A stretch of 64,000 nucleotides of DNA from Arthrospiribacter ruber (GCF_019343195.1 NZ_RPHB01000002.1:620001-684000), one strand, 5' to 3'. Positions 37,260 to 47,034 are shown, counted from the first letter of the stretch. Notes: a model not told the origin generated them from the letters alone. Made by a program: numbers and translations.

Positions 37260-37652
37260 AGTAAAATTGCTTTTTTAATGTTCCACCTAGAGGATAATCA
37301 TTAAATGAATAAGGTTTTCTTTTTTTACCTTTGGTACAAATTTAATGATTCACAACAGTAATTTTGAAGTTAGTAAAAAATATTAAGAAAGCAGACAGAA
37401 AACCAAAGCAAGTCTAAATTGTTGATTGATTTTCGGCCAATTTTTATTTTTACTTCTCTTACTCTTTCGTAATTTCAGGTGGCTGTAGTTTTGATAAAAT
37501 CTCAGTTATACGCTCCATTCATTACATCGCAAATAAATCAACCGAATAAAAACAAAAAGAACAAATATTCTCTGACAAGCCTTTAATGTTTCATCTATTT
37601 ATTCAAAAGTGACTTTTGCATAAACAATTGATGACTAACTTACCCTCCACAG
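37260..37652. other. 393-base divergent intergenic region between recQ and the guanylyltransferase
   Basis: AT-rich and without a convincing open reading frame. Two exact TAnnTTTG boxes overlap their surroundings near 37326-37344, one per strand (TACCTTTG on the plus strand at 37326-37333 and TAAATTTG on the minus strand at 37337-37344). A GACTTTTG near-match lies at 37611-37618, closer to the guanylyltransferase start. Nothing else is recognisable. Confidence 0.5.
37337..37344 (-). promoter_or_regulatory. Candidate -7 box for recQ
   Basis: TAAATTTG on the minus strand is an exact match to TAnnTTTG, 77 bases upstream of the recQ start. No clear -33 TTG at the proper spacing. Confidence 0.35.
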
Positions 37653-38726
37653 ATGCAAGAAAAAACCTATATCGTCATCATGGCCGGTGGAATCGGTTCC
37701 CGGTTTTGGCCATACAGCCGTAATAATAAACCCAAACAATTTCTAGATATACTAGGCACAGGAAGAACGCTATTACAGATGACCTTTGATAGGTTTTCCC
37801 AAATTGCTCCTGCGGAGATGTTCTATGTGGTAACTAACAAACATTACCTGACCCTGGTAAAAGAACAACTTCCTGACATTCCAGAAAACCAGATTCTCAC
37901 CGAACCACTCCGCAGAAATACAGCCACCTGTGTGGCTTATGCCAATTATAAAATCTCCAAAAATGATCCGCATGCCAAGGTAATCGTGACTCCGGCAGAT
38001 CACCTGATCGTGAGAGAGGACAAATTCCATCAAAAGATCGAGTTGGCCTTAACAGCTTGTAATGGCAACAACAAATTGATCACCATAGGAATCAAACCAA
38101 ACCGCCCCGAAACGGGCTATGGATACATCCAATATATTTCCGATCCCAACAATCATATAAAAAAAGTAAAAACCTTTACTGAAAAACCTAATCTGAAATT
38201 GGCCAAAACCTTTTTGGAAAGTGGGGATTTTGTTTGGAACTCCGGCATGTTTGTATGGAAAGTGCAAAGTGCCTTATTTGCTTTTGGCAAATATATGCCA
38301 GAAGTAGCAGAGGTATTCGAAGAGGGAATGGCCTTCTACGACACAGAAAAGGAAGAAGAGTTTATCAAAAAAGCTTATTCTCTGGTCAAAAACACTTCAA
38401 TTGATTATGGGATCATGGAAAAATCCGATGAAGTGTACATGGTACTGGGTGACTTCGGATGGTCTGACCTTGGTTCTTGGATGAGTCTACACGAAAACAG
38501 AAAAAAAGACCCTGACAACAATGTGGTTGAGGCAAACGCCATCCTCTATGAAACACAAAACTGCTATATCAAAGTAGACTCCCAAAAACTGGTAGTAGTT
38601 CAGGGACTTGACAATTATTTGGTAAATGAAAGTGAAAATGTATTACTGATCTGTAAACTGGATGCAGAAAAAAAATTCAGGACATTTGTCAGTGATGCCA
38701 AAAACAAAGGAGAAGATTACGTCTGA
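37653..38726 (+). CDS. manC: Mannose-1-phosphate guanylyltransferase
   Basis: A 357-residue nucleotidyltransferase that makes GDP-mannose from GTP and mannose-1-phosphate. The pyrophosphorylase signature is clear at the N-terminus (MAGGIGSRFWPYSRNNKPK). TPADHLIV, FTEKPNLKLA and FVWNSGMFVW follow, as in ManC. The second, isomerase half of bifunctional ManC/AlgA is absent, so this is the short monofunctional type. It overlaps the MazG-like gene by one base (TGATG), implying translational coupling. Confidence 0.93.
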   Translation: MQEKTYIVIMAGGIGSRFWPYSRNNKPKQFLDILGTGRTLLQMTFDRFSQIAPAEMFYVVTNKHYLTLVKEQLPDIPENQILTEPLRRNTATCVAYANYKISKNDPHAKVIVTPADHLIVREDKFHQKIELALTACNGNNKLITIGIKPNRPETGYGYIQYISDPNNHIKKVKTFTEKPNLKLAKTFLESGDFVWNSGMFVWKVQSALFAFGKYMPEVAEVFEEGMAFYDTEKEEEFIKKAYSLVKNTSIDYGIMEKSDEVYMVLGDFGWSDLGSWMSLHENRKKDPDNNVVEANAILYETQNCYIKVDSQKLVVVQGLDNYLVNESENVLLICKLDAEKKFRTFVSDAKNKGEDYV

Positions 38727-39067
38727 TGAAAAACCAAGAAATCACCATATCCCAAGCCCAAAAACTTGTAGATGAATGGATCAATACTGTAGGCGTAAGG
38801 TACTTCAATGAACTTACCAATACCGCTATTCTGATGGAGGAAGTGGGCGAAGTAGCCAGGATCATGGCCAGAAAATATGGAGAACAATCCTTCAAAGATT
38901 CCGATAAAGATAAAGACCTAGCTGATGAAATGGCAGACGTGCTATGGGTGCTGATCTGCCTCGCCAATCAGACGGGTGTGGACCTTACTCAAGCCCTCAA
39001 AAAAAACATGGAGAAAAAAAATGTACGGGACAAAGACCGGCACCGGCAAAACAATAAACTCAAGTAG
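38726..39067 (+). CDS. MazG-like nucleotide pyrophosphohydrolase
   Basis: A 113-residue all-alpha pyrophosphohydrolase of the MazG/dUTPase superfamily, which hydrolyses non-canonical nucleoside triphosphates. The metal-binding acidic pairs are visible as MEEVGEVARIM (E-x2-E) and DLADEMADVLW (E-x2-D). Length fits single-domain MazG proteins. It overlaps the start of its reading frame with the stop of the guanylyltransferase gene by one base. That coupling is curious, as the two enzymes do not share a pathway. Confidence 0.85.
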   Translation: MKNQEITISQAQKLVDEWINTVGVRYFNELTNTAILMEEVGEVARIMARKYGEQSFKDSDKDKDLADEMADVLWVLICLANQTGVDLTQALKKNMEKKNVRDKDRHRQNNKLK

Positions 39068-39102
39068 CCGTTTTTCATTTGTGATCAACCTGGAATGATA
39101 AA

Positions 39103-39645
39103 ATGAAAATTCTCTATCCCATCCTCCTAGGAGCATTTTTTTTATTTATAATCTCTTCTTGTGGAGACAATCCCGAGGCTCCTCCGCGGTTTTATTATGG
39201 AAATTACAACCTGGAAGTAATCACAATGGAGCAATCCATTGACCTCAATGATGACGGAGCATCATCCACCAATTTCAAAGATCAGGTTGCTTCTTTAACT
39301 GGTGAATTTAACGATAGAATGACTTTTTTACAGGGAGATGAAGATCAGATGTTTTTCTCCATATACCTTCCAAATGTACTTACAGAACAAGGAGGTGTCC
39401 CTATCATTCGTTACCCTGCCGAAAATCTGACCTTGGAAGTGGCACTGGAAGAAGAGAATAACCAATTTCAATTACTCAGCCAACAACCGCCTAACCCGGA
39501 TAATGGTGAAATTGTCTCCATCGAACTTTTAGATCAACTACGCATAGAATTCAAGGTCAACAAATCCCTTTACGACTTTGAAGCCAATGAGTGGGTCGAT
39601 GTGCAGGTCAATTATTTATTCGTTCGCGGCTTGATCGAAACATGA
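39103..39645 (+). CDS. Predicted lipoprotein of unknown function
   Basis: A 180-residue protein with a lipoprotein signal ending FIISSC and the modified Cys at residue 20. The mature part is an acidic, beta-rich domain with [17 protein letters not shown] and a final [13 protein letters not shown] do not recognise the family. Its stop overlaps the DUF2256 start by 4 bases (ATGA), so the two are coupled. It probably resides in the outer or inner membrane facing the periplasm. Confidence 0.8.
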   Translation: MKILYPILLGAFFLFIISSCGDNPEAPPRFYYGNYNLEVITMEQSIDLNDDGASSTNFKDQVASLTGEFNDRMTFLQGDEDQMFFSIYLPNVLTEQGGVPIIRYPAENLTLEVALEEENNQFQLLSQQPPNPDNGEIVSIELLDQLRIEFKVNKSLYDFEANEWVDVQVNYLFVRGLIET

Positions 39646-39788
39646 AAAAACAACACCTTCCTACAAAAATCTGCCCAGTCTGTAACCGTTCATTTATGTG
39701 GAGGAAGAAATGGGAAAAGAACTGGGAAATGGTAAAATACTGCTCAAAGAAATGTGCAGGAATAAAAAGTAATAAAGGGTTGACCTAA
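39642..39788 (+). CDS. DUF2256 zinc-ribbon-like small protein
   Basis: A 48-residue protein with two CxxC-type cysteine pairs ([15 protein letters not shown] and CSKKC), matching DUF2256. The [16 protein letters not shown] core is characteristic. The start at 39642 overlaps the lipoprotein stop. Family members are often found near cryptochrome/photolyase genes; none is present here. Function unknown. The terminator stem overlaps the gene's last codons. Confidence 0.85.
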   Translation: MKKQHLPTKICPVCNRSFMWRKKWEKNWEMVKYCSKKCAGIKSNKGLT

Positions 39789-39810
39789 GCGTCAACCCTT
39801 TATTTTTTCA
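39771..39810. terminator. Bidirectional terminator overlapping the DUF2256 stop
   Basis: AATAAAGGGTTGAC (39771-39784) pairs perfectly over 14 bp with GTCAACCCTTTATT (39791-39804) around a 6-base loop, followed by TTTT. The stem includes the DUF2256 3' end and abuts the stop of the convergent protease gene at 39808. Confidence 0.85.
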
Positions 39811-42240
39811 AAATTCAAAATCACAGAAAATCTCATCAGAACCTATAGGTGCCCCATCCGGAACATTCAGAGAAGAGGGAGTAGACAGTTCCTCGGGCAA
39901 TCTCAGGAAGGCTGTGATCTTATCTGACAAATACTTGTCATGAGCAGAAATGCCTGATTTCCCTTTTTCTGTTTCGGATTTTCTATTTTTGATCTGGTCA
40001 AGTTTTGCTCTCACTTCCGCTTTCACTAAAGAGCTCGCGCCGGCATCTTTGGATAGTTTGATCAGGTGATCCACCAGTTTGTTTTCAATCATCAAAGCAA
40101 TCTGTCCTTGGTAATCTTCACTTATCTGATTTCTCACAAGAGAGGATGAAAGCTTATCCAGGTATGCCCCAAAAGACGGAAGACCGGATTCAAATGCTGC
40201 CTGCTGAGCAAGTCTGTTTGTCCTTCCAGCTTCAAGCATAAAGCCCAATGCCATATCCACCACATTTTCAGCCGGAGCAATAGGGTCAAAATTAAGCCCT
40301 GTCCGTGAAGGGAAGGTCTCCCTGTTTCTGGAGTACCCCATCGGTCGTGGCGGAATATGGTCTATGACCTGTTTGGGCAATACAAGGTTTTCAGGAGACA
40401 AAGCCTTAAGCAATGCATCAATCGCCTCATTTTGAACCGAAGCACTGAGCCTTTTCTGATTACGCTGATTATCTCCTTTGACCTTGTAAGTATAATCCAA
40501 TCCTCCGATCAGTTTTGCGGCAGCCTCTATCTGATACCTGTGCATCAGGTAAAGTGGTACAAGAACTTCTTCCATCAGAGCCTCCGGTTGGCCATCTTCG
40601 ATCGTATTTTTCCCGAAGGTTTCCAACCTTGACTTTCTGATTTCCATCAGGCGCAGCAACTCTTCCGGAGCGGATTCACCATTGGACCAAAGGTGTGCTT
40701 TGGGGTGGCTTCCACTGGGATGCCTTGCGTCCACATCAGAAATAAAAGTATGTCCTGCAGCATAAGTATCTTCAAGGATCTGATTTAGGAATTTCTTCTC
40801 ATCTTCCCCTTCCGGAGTGATGGCATAGCCATATTTCACTGCCCATTTGTCCCAATCTCCTATTTTGTCATCATAGGCTTTGGAAAAATCCAGATTACCC
40901 GAACCATCCATAGTGATGTATGGATAGGGATAGTCCATTACTGAAGCCCTATCTGTTGGCGCTGAAGCGTAAGCATGTGCAAGTCCTATGGTATGGCCAA
41001 TCTCATGAGCAGATAATTGTCTCAAGCGGGCCAAAGCCATTTCCAGCATTTTAGGGTCAGCTGGCTTTCCATCCTCAAAGGGCTGCAACAATCCTTGTGC
41101 AATAAGGTAATCCTGTCTTACCCTCAAAGATCCAAGAGAAACATGTCCCTTAATGATTTCACCTGTTCTTGGGTCTCTGACTGAAGACCCATAGGACCAG
41201 CCCCGAGTGGACCTATGCACCCATTGGATGACATTGTATCTTACATCCATCATATCTCCATCTTCCGGCATCAATTCTACTCGATAGGCATTTTTAAAAC
41301 CTGCCGCCTCAAAGGCCTCGGCCCACCAGTTCCCGCCTTCCAAAAGGGCTGATCTGACAGGTTCAGGTGTACCTCTATCCAAATAGTACACAATCGGCTT
41401 GATCGGTTCTGAGACCTCTGCATTGGGATCTTTCTTTTCGAGCCTGTGTCTTGAAATCAGCTTTCTCACTATTGGCTCTCCTATAGCTGTGGTGAAATCC
41501 ATGTATGAAACATGAAAATATCCTGATCTGGGATCAAATTCTCTTGGCTGATAACCATCATCAGGAAGTTCGATGAAGGAATGTCTTTGTCTTACAGTGA
41601 CTGCTTCAGGAGATGGGGTAACAGACCGGATATATCCACCACTAGGTGTACCTGTCAGGGTGACAATGGCCTCCACCTCAGAGTTCTTCGGAAAATTCTT
41701 GGTCATGGGATAATGAATCGCACTTCTCGACGCATCCGGCCTATAAGTTCCCTGTTTGGCATTACCCAATTTTTCACCCACCATATGGGCATCCTGTAGA
41801 TAAAACGAAGTGGCATCTACCAAAAATTTGCCTGAATTGTGATCTGCAATTTCAAAACCCCAAACTACAGATTCTGCAAATGCATCTTTCACTGCTTTGG
41901 TCTCATAAGGATTGTCCGTATGTGAAGCACGGAAGTCATAATTTTTGTGAACAAGAAGAATTTTGTTTCCCGCTTTTCTGAATTCTACCACTCGGGTCCT
42001 GCCCAACTGTCCACGATCAAGTCCAAGGTCATTGGATCCTACCCCGGCAGGCAAGGAATTTACATAGAGAAATTCATAGTCAAGCTTGTCAATTTCCAGA
42101 TAAATCTTCCCTTTATCTTCATCGGTGTAAAAAGTGAAGAAACCCTCCTTTTTTTCAAGTTTGGACTTATCTATGGTCTGTGACAACACTGGCAGTGAGA
42201 CCAGCAGCAGCAAATAAAATAGTATAAAGGTTTTTTTCAT
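39808..42240 (-). CDS. Zinc-dependent metalloprotease (DUF5117/DUF5118 family)
   Basis: An 810-residue secreted protein with a signal peptide ending near SLPVLSQ. DUF5117/5118-like regions precede the catalytic part, which contains HEIGHTIGLAH (HExxHxxGxxH metzincin motif, near residue 411) and the Met-turn SVMDYPYP. A C-terminal helical domain follows. Such proteins are common and large in Bacteroidota and are probably periplasmic or surface proteases, but the substrate is unknown. It has no type IX C-terminal domain. It is preceded by a 64-base gap from the HhH/barrel gene. Confidence 0.88.
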   Translation of the reverse strand: MKKTFILFYLLLLVSLPVLSQTIDKSKLEKKEGFFTFYTDEDKGKIYLEIDKLDYEFLYVNSLPAGVGSNDLGLDRGQLGRTRVVEFRKAGNKILLVHKNYDFRASHTDNPYETKAVKDAFAESVVWGFEIADHNSGKFLVDATSFYLQDAHMVGEKLGNAKQGTYRPDASRSAIHYPMTKNFPKNSEVEAIVTLTGTPSGGYIRSVTPSPEAVTVRQRHSFIELPDDGYQPREFDPRSGYFHVSYMDFTTAIGEPIVRKLISRHRLEKKDPNAEVSEPIKPIVYYLDRGTPEPVRSALLEGGNWWAEAFEAAGFKNAYRVELMPEDGDMMDVRYNVIQWVHRSTRGWSYGSSVRDPRTGEIIKGHVSLGSLRVRQDYLIAQGLLQPFEDGKPADPKMLEMALARLRQLSAHEIGHTIGLAHAYASAPTDRASVMDYPYPYITMDGSGNLDFSKAYDDKIGDWDKWAVKYGYAITPEGEDEKKFLNQILEDTYAAGHTFISDVDARHPSGSHPKAHLWSNGESAPEELLRLMEIRKSRLETFGKNTIEDGQPEALMEEVLVPLYLMHRYQIEAAAKLIGGLDYTYKVKGDNQRNQKRLSASVQNEAIDALLKALSPENLVLPKQVIDHIPPRPMGYSRNRETFPSRTGLNFDPIAPAENVVDMALGFMLEAGRTNRLAQQAAFESGLPSFGAYLDKLSSSLVRNQISEDYQGQIALMIENKLVDHLIKLSKDAGASSLVKAEVRAKLDQIKNRKSETEKGKSGISAHDKYLSDKITAFLRLPEELSTPSSLNVPDGAPIGSDEIFCDFEF

Positions 42241-42304
42241 AATTCGGTGGTTTTATGCCCAATTTATCAAAAAACATCTTTTACATATTTACCGATTGTA
42301 GAAA

Positions 42305-44398
42305 TTATCTATTGAACTGATACCTCACCTGAAAAACGGTTTCAGTAAGCCGATTGCCTGACACCTGCTGCAGCCCGGTACCTATACTTTCCCGGTCTGT
42401 ATATTGGGTTCTTGAAAATCTAGCCCAAAGCGTAAGCTTATTGCTCAACTTATACTGCCCCAAAATATAATACCGCAAGCCCTGCCCATGCAGAGCTGGT
42501 ATAGAAAACAACCAGAGGACATTTCTTTCGAATAAAAATTGTCGGTTGTCAAAATCATCCGTATCAAAAAGCGCAAAACGAGTGCTGATTCTCCATCGTT
42601 GAAAATCAGCATTCAGGTCCTGAGAGATGGCAAACCCTGAAGTCCTTCGTTGATTGAATTGGAAAGAAGAACCCATAACCCTTGACTTGATACTCCAATT
42701 GGGATGTAAACCATAGTCTAGGTTGAATACATAGTTCCATCTCCTACCCTGATCGAGCAAATATGGAGACTGAAATCCGGGATAATCACTGATATTGCGG
42801 GCTTTGGATTCTTCTCTGATCTGAAAAAAGAGCAGGGCTTTTCGCTGAGGGCTATAGGAAATCCTACTGAGCCATTCGTAGCCTTTTGAAGGGGCATAGG
42901 TACGGAACCTCAGCCATGGAAATGTAAACTGATCGTAGTAAAATGACCAGTTGAATTTCCGGTCCGGTTTAAAATTTAGTCCTAGGTATAAACCTCGCTC
43001 ATTGATGGGCCTGGAACCTTCCGTGAAAGCATTACCGTAAAAGCTATGAAAATCCCGATCAAAATCCCTCCACAAAACTGACATGGAAAGCTTGGGGTGA
43101 AGACTTCCCATCATCCCCAACACAGTCCCTCTGCCCCCACTTTTTGATTGTGCCGTCTCACCAAAAAAGAAATAGTTTTGATAATTGTAAGCAAAATACA
43201 AGCTGTAGAGGTGGTTTTCCCTTCCAATGAACTCGAATTGATTGTACACCTGAGGCCTTCTTTCAAAGGCTTGACTGAATCTGGTCGCGAGGACATTGGC
43301 TCCCAGTTGCAAGTTTTTCCTTTTATTTTGAAAATGCACATTTGAACCTATATTCTGTTCTCTTGCCTGTCTTCGGTAGCTTATCTCAGTCGGGGTTCGA
43401 TGCAGGCCAGAACTCTGAAGTGAGGTTATAATTGCTTCTTCTCTCTCAAGGGTATCCAACCTTACCGCCACATTTCCATCCCTAGGCGCGTCAGAAGCCA
43501 TTAAGGTGAGAGAAATGGGGCCCATTTGATAAGTTGCTGCTCCTCCCCTGAAAAACCCAAATTCCAGCGCTGAGGTGTATGGCCTGATTCCGACAGTACT
43601 CCTCCTGACTGTGGTAATGGTTTCACCACCTTTCCCCACCGCGAATCCGGCTCCAAAAACCAGACCTTGTCCTGTCTGCATCTGATAATCACCTAGTGTG
43701 ACAGCCTTCCATTTACCTTGGTTATAAACAGTGAAATGGTAGGAAAAAAAGTTAAACCCATACCTTCTTGTAGCCGGTTCCCAAATGAACTGTTCCCCCG
43801 GATCTTTATCCAAAGTAAAACCAAGGCTGAAATCTTTGCTATGCTGGATCCTGAACCTGGCGTATAGGTTATTGGGATCACCCAAATACCTGCTGGTAAG
43901 TCTACCATTGCTTAGCGTATCAGGAGGAGTAAAACCTCTTCTTGTTTCCCAAACCCTGTTTTGCCTAAAAATAAAGTAGGCGTCACGGCTATTTGCAATC
44001 CTCTCCCAAAGTGATCCCTGATGTTTTTCTGAACTTTCCAAAATGACAAATGGAAGTATTTTTTGGATAGTCTCAAGGTCGAACCCGGGAATAGCCTGTA
44101 ATTCATATAAGGAAATCAGATCTCCTAAGTGATCTCGGTATTCGAAAAAGCTATTGACCTGAGCTGGACTGAGTATAAAAATTGACTTAAGCTCTTCAGG
44201 ATTAGTCTTGTTGAGATTGATTGGATTGAGCAAGAGCTGGAGAATATTTTCATACAAATCTTCATAATCCTGATCTTCTCTCTGCATACCAAACAGGTCT
44301 TCCACAAGCATCTCTGTGTTGATCTCGCCTTTTCGGTAAGTCTGTGCAGATACCAGGCAATAACAAAAAACCAGCGTCAAAGTCAGCCAGAGTTTCAT
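42305..44398 (-). CDS. Helix-hairpin-helix protein fused to an outer-membrane beta-barrel
   Basis: A 697-residue exported protein. A signal peptide ends near CLVSAQ. Two ComEA-like helix-hairpin-helix stretches lie around residues 57-120 (INLNKTNPEELKSIF and DLISLYELQAIPGFD). The remaining 550 residues are rich in alternating aromatic and polar residues, typical of an outer-membrane barrel, ending in the aromatic YQFNR. HhH motifs usually bind DNA, but in this protein they would face the periplasm. It overlaps the preceding PorV/PorQ-like gene by 4 bases (ATGA), so the pair is coupled. The biological role is unknown. Confidence 0.8.
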   Translation of the reverse strand: MKLWLTLTLVFCYCLVSAQTYRKGEINTEMLVEDLFGMQREDQDYEDLYENILQLLLNPINLNKTNPEELKSIFILSPAQVNSFFEYRDHLGDLISLYELQAIPGFDLETIQKILPFVILESSEKHQGSLWERIANSRDAYFIFRQNRVWETRRGFTPPDTLSNGRLTSRYLGDPNNLYARFRIQHSKDFSLGFTLDKDPGEQFIWEPATRRYGFNFFSYHFTVYNQGKWKAVTLGDYQMQTGQGLVFGAGFAVGKGGETITTVRRSTVGIRPYTSALEFGFFRGGAATYQMGPISLTLMASDAPRDGNVAVRLDTLEREEAIITSLQSSGLHRTPTEISYRRQAREQNIGSNVHFQNKRKNLQLGANVLATRFSQAFERRPQVYNQFEFIGRENHLYSLYFAYNYQNYFFFGETAQSKSGGRGTVLGMMGSLHPKLSMSVLWRDFDRDFHSFYGNAFTEGSRPINERGLYLGLNFKPDRKFNWSFYYDQFTFPWLRFRTYAPSKGYEWLSRISYSPQRKALLFFQIREESKARNISDYPGFQSPYLLDQGRRWNYVFNLDYGLHPNWSIKSRVMGSSFQFNQRRTSGFAISQDLNADFQRWRISTRFALFDTDDFDNRQFLFERNVLWLFSIPALHGQGLRYYILGQYKLSNKLTLWARFSRTQYTDRESIGTGLQQVSGNRLTETVFQVRYQFNR

Positions 44399-45210
44399 TT
44401 CTTTGAAAAAAGATAGTTAAATGAAAAATGCTGAGTGCTACCCAAATATGGGTTCTGGTTGACAGCAAAATCTATATGAAAAAGCCTGTTTTTGAAGCCA
44501 ACACCAAAACAAAGCCTACTGGGGTGATTGTTGACACCTGCTCTTGCCCATATCTTCTCATGGATACTGTATTCAAGGCCGACTCTGAGAACCGGAGGCA
44601 ACAAGAGATCTTTTTCAGCTTCTATATTTACCGTCACGGAAGTAGAGGGACGGTAAGAAATGCCTGCCTGAACAGTGGTCGGTAGCTGATCCTCAGAATT
44701 ATTACCGAATTTTGACCCGGTAAGATTGTAAATATGTGCTCCAAAAAACAACTCAGGTGTAAGCTCTGCCACTCCTCCAAATTCCACCACAGCCGATCTT
44801 CCTGTACCAAATCCTTCTATACTGGTCTGAAAATAACTGACTTTTGCTCCTACACTGGCGATTCCTAGCCGTTGGGAAACACCCATTCCTATCTGGCTTT
44901 GGGAAAACCACTCCTCACCATATGTCGACATTGAAATTCCATAGGCCAGCTTTTCAGTCTTGAATACTGCACCTGCTGCCAAAGTAGTAAGTTCACTCAA
45001 TTGACCCCTATGATCGTATGCAAAAAATACCTGGGAATGGTCTATACCTGATAAAGCACCAATATTATTGAAAATGCTCCAGGCATCCTGTAAGGTCACG
45101 TGAGCATTCCCCATTCCCATACTTCTTCCGCCTTTGGGCAAAAGGTCAGATTGGGCATAAACCAAATGAACAATAGACATCAACCAATATGTCAAAAAGT
45201 ATTTTGCCAT
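44395..45210 (-). CDS. PorV/PorQ-like outer-membrane protein
   Basis: A 271-residue exported protein with a signal peptide ending near LVYAQ. The opening RSMGMGNAHVTLQDAWSIFNNIGALSG is the hallmark of the FadL/UPF0164-like PorV/PorQ barrels in Bacteroidota. The C-terminal strands finish with SFNYLFSKK. PorV/PorQ support type IX secretion, but this protein is shorter than PorV and its role is uncertain. It overlaps the HhH/barrel gene by 4 bases. Confidence 0.82.
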   Translation of the reverse strand: MAKYFLTYWLMSIVHLVYAQSDLLPKGGRSMGMGNAHVTLQDAWSIFNNIGALSGIDHSQVFFAYDHRGQLSELTTLAAGAVFKTEKLAYGISMSTYGEEWFSQSQIGMGVSQRLGIASVGAKVSYFQTSIEGFGTGRSAVVEFGGVAELTPELFFGAHIYNLTGSKFGNNSEDQLPTTVQAGISYRPSTSVTVNIEAEKDLLLPPVLRVGLEYSIHEKIWARAGVNNHPSRLCFGVGFKNRLFHIDFAVNQNPYLGSTQHFSFNYLFSKK

Positions 45211-45294
45211 AAAAAATCCATTGAAAAATGAATTTAGGTGATATTTTTTTAGGTAAAAAAATATAAACGGATAGTAAACGGATAATTATCCGGA

Positions 45295-46743
45295 TCAGAA
45301 CGGGGCCCTTATATTCAGGAAAAATGCTCCTTCATTCTGACTATTGATGGAGTATTCGAGTCGAAATACCATATCGTAAAGCGTCACCAAGTCCAATCCC
45401 AGACCATAGCCAAAGAGGTATTGATTGGTAAGTCTAACATTTTCGGGAATATTATTCCTGTCATTGACATAGCCATGGTCAAAGTTGGCTGAGAGATACA
45501 GTTTGATCGGGAAATAGGCAAATTCTTCCAAAGGCACAAAATCCCCGATATTATAGCCCAAATCCAGAAATTTAAACCTAAGGCTGTTTTTATGGACCAA
45601 TACCTGTTGACCTTCCACCACATTCAATTCGTACCCCCGGATAAAATATGGGTTATACCCTATCCCCCTTACCAAAGTGAAAGGCTGCCTTTGACCAAAA
45701 AAAGCATTGAACGAAAGACCACTGACCAAGTGAATTTTATCGTTGAACTTGGTGTATTTATTGGCATTCATGGTGAACTCCCAATCCTGCACATCATCTC
45801 CTCCAAATAGTCCATACCTGGTCAAAGCCAGGTTGAGCAACTGTCCTTGGGTGGCATATAGGATATTGTCCCTTTTATCATGTCTGTAATTGTACCTCAG
45901 CGCAAAATACTCCAAGGAATTGGACCCGTGGATAAAAAAGTCAGGGTTCTGGGTAAAAACATCATCGTCAATCCAGGTATTGGTATAACCTGCTGTGACA
46001 TAATGAAAGTTGTAAAAACTTCCCCTGTAAGTATAAGTAAGAGAAGCTGACCTGTTCCTTCTTAGAATATCCTCATCTTCATTGCTGTAAAAAATCTGCC
46101 TGTTATCAGAAGACCTAACCTGAAGATTTCTTTGGGTAAAATACATACCCTGAATGGCAAGCCCGTGTTTTTGTTTTTTGTCAATGTAGGGCTTGCTGTA
46201 GAGCACCTCGAAGGTTCTGATGAAGCCCATCTGCCCTCCTATCCTTAGTCTCTCATTTCTTCCTCCCACATTATTATGGACAAGTCTTCCACCGTAGTTG
46301 ATCCGGGACAAATCCCTGTTTTGGTTGGTCCACCATTCCGCCAGATTTCGGTCTGCAAGGTTGAGGATTATATTCGGTATAATGTACCAGCGCTCGGTGA
46401 CCGAGACGAGCAATTCTATCTGTTCGGTATCGGTAAACAAAGGAGTGATCTCTACTTTATTGAAAAGCTGAAGGTTATACACCTTCTTTTGATCTTCCTG
46501 CACCAAAGAAATAAATTCTTCCCAGTCATACTCTATTCCTCTTTGCAGATCTATTTCCCTTAAAATGATGTTTCTTTTGGTCTTTTTGTTGCCAATTACA
46601 AAAATGTTGTTGATGACTACTTTGTCTGGTGTTTCAGCTGGAAAAGCAGGTGCCTCATTTTGTCCAATTGCAATAAATGGCAATAACCAACCCAGCCAGA
46701 TGACTGAAATCAATTTAAAATATGGACGCAAAGAATTTATCAC
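45295..46743 (-). CDS. BamA/TamA-family outer-membrane protein with POTRA domain
   Basis: A 482-residue protein with signal peptide MINSLRPYF...FIAIGQ. A single POTRA domain lies around residues 40-115 (INNIFVIGNKKTKRNIILREIDL), and a 16-strand surface-antigen barrel follows, ending in Phe (RAPF). It is smaller than BamA, which has five POTRAs. Translation starts at GTG (46743): the codon just upstream in frame is a stop. Substrate or partner unknown; likely insertion or translocation at the outer membrane. Divergent from yidD. Confidence 0.85.
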   Translation of the reverse strand: MINSLRPYFKLISVIWLGWLLPFIAIGQNEAPAFPAETPDKVVINNIFVIGNKKTKRNIILREIDLQRGIEYDWEEFISLVQEDQKKVYNLQLFNKVEITPLFTDTEQIELLVSVTERWYIIPNIILNLADRNLAEWWTNQNRDLSRINYGGRLVHNNVGGRNERLRIGGQMGFIRTFEVLYSKPYIDKKQKHGLAIQGMYFTQRNLQVRSSDNRQIFYSNEDEDILRRNRSASLTYTYRGSFYNFHYVTAGYTNTWIDDDVFTQNPDFFIHGSNSLEYFALRYNYRHDKRDNILYATQGQLLNLALTRYGLFGGDDVQDWEFTMNANKYTKFNDKIHLVSGLSFNAFFGQRQPFTLVRGIGYNPYFIRGYELNVVEGQQVLVHKNSLRFKFLDLGYNIGDFVPLEEFAYFPIKLYLSANFDHGYVNDRNNIPENVRLTNQYLFGYGLGLDLVTLYDMVFRLEYSINSQNEGAFFLNIRAPF

Positions 46744-46812
46744 CTACTTTGTTTATGTTTACTCGGGAACTTAATTAGCTAGGATTCCTTTTTGTTTTCA
46801 AATACTATCATC

Positions 46813-47034
46813 TTGAAGACCCTAATCAGAAAGATCGCCATTTTACCGGTATTGTTTTACCAATATCTGATTTCCCCCCTATTCCCTCCTGCTTGCAGGT
46901 ATACTCCTACCTGCAGCCAATATACGAAGGAGGCCATCTTAAAGCATGGTATCTTCAAAGGAGGCTGGCTGGGTATTAAGCGCATCGCCAGTTGTCACCC
47001 TTGGGGCGGCCATGGTCATGATCCCGTTCCTTGA
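46813..47034 (+). CDS. yidD: Membrane protein insertion efficiency factor YidD
   Basis: About 73 residues with the family core [27 protein letters not shown] and the C-terminal [13 protein letters not shown]. YidD lies next to YidC in many bacteria and helps insertion of membrane proteins. The reading frame has no ATG start: TTG codons at 46792 and 46813 are available, and I choose 46813 because it matches the usual N-terminus ([16 protein letters not shown]). Its end overlaps the convergent lgt by 19 bases. yidC is not in the window. Confidence 0.85.
   Translation: MKTLIRKIAILPVLFYQYLISPLFPPACRYTPTCSQYTKEAILKHGIFKGGWLGIKRIASCHPWGGHGHDPVP

Noticed and set aside
45279-45292. 14-base palindrome CGGATAATTATCCG near the POTRA-protein stop
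   Set aside because: No T-run follows and the sequence may be chance in AT-rich DNA. I do not call it a terminator or an operator.
44395-46743. Complete type IX secretion cluster
   Set aside because: Only PorV/PorQ-like and GldH-like genes are seen. gldK, L, M, N, sprA, sprE, sprT and porU are not in the window.
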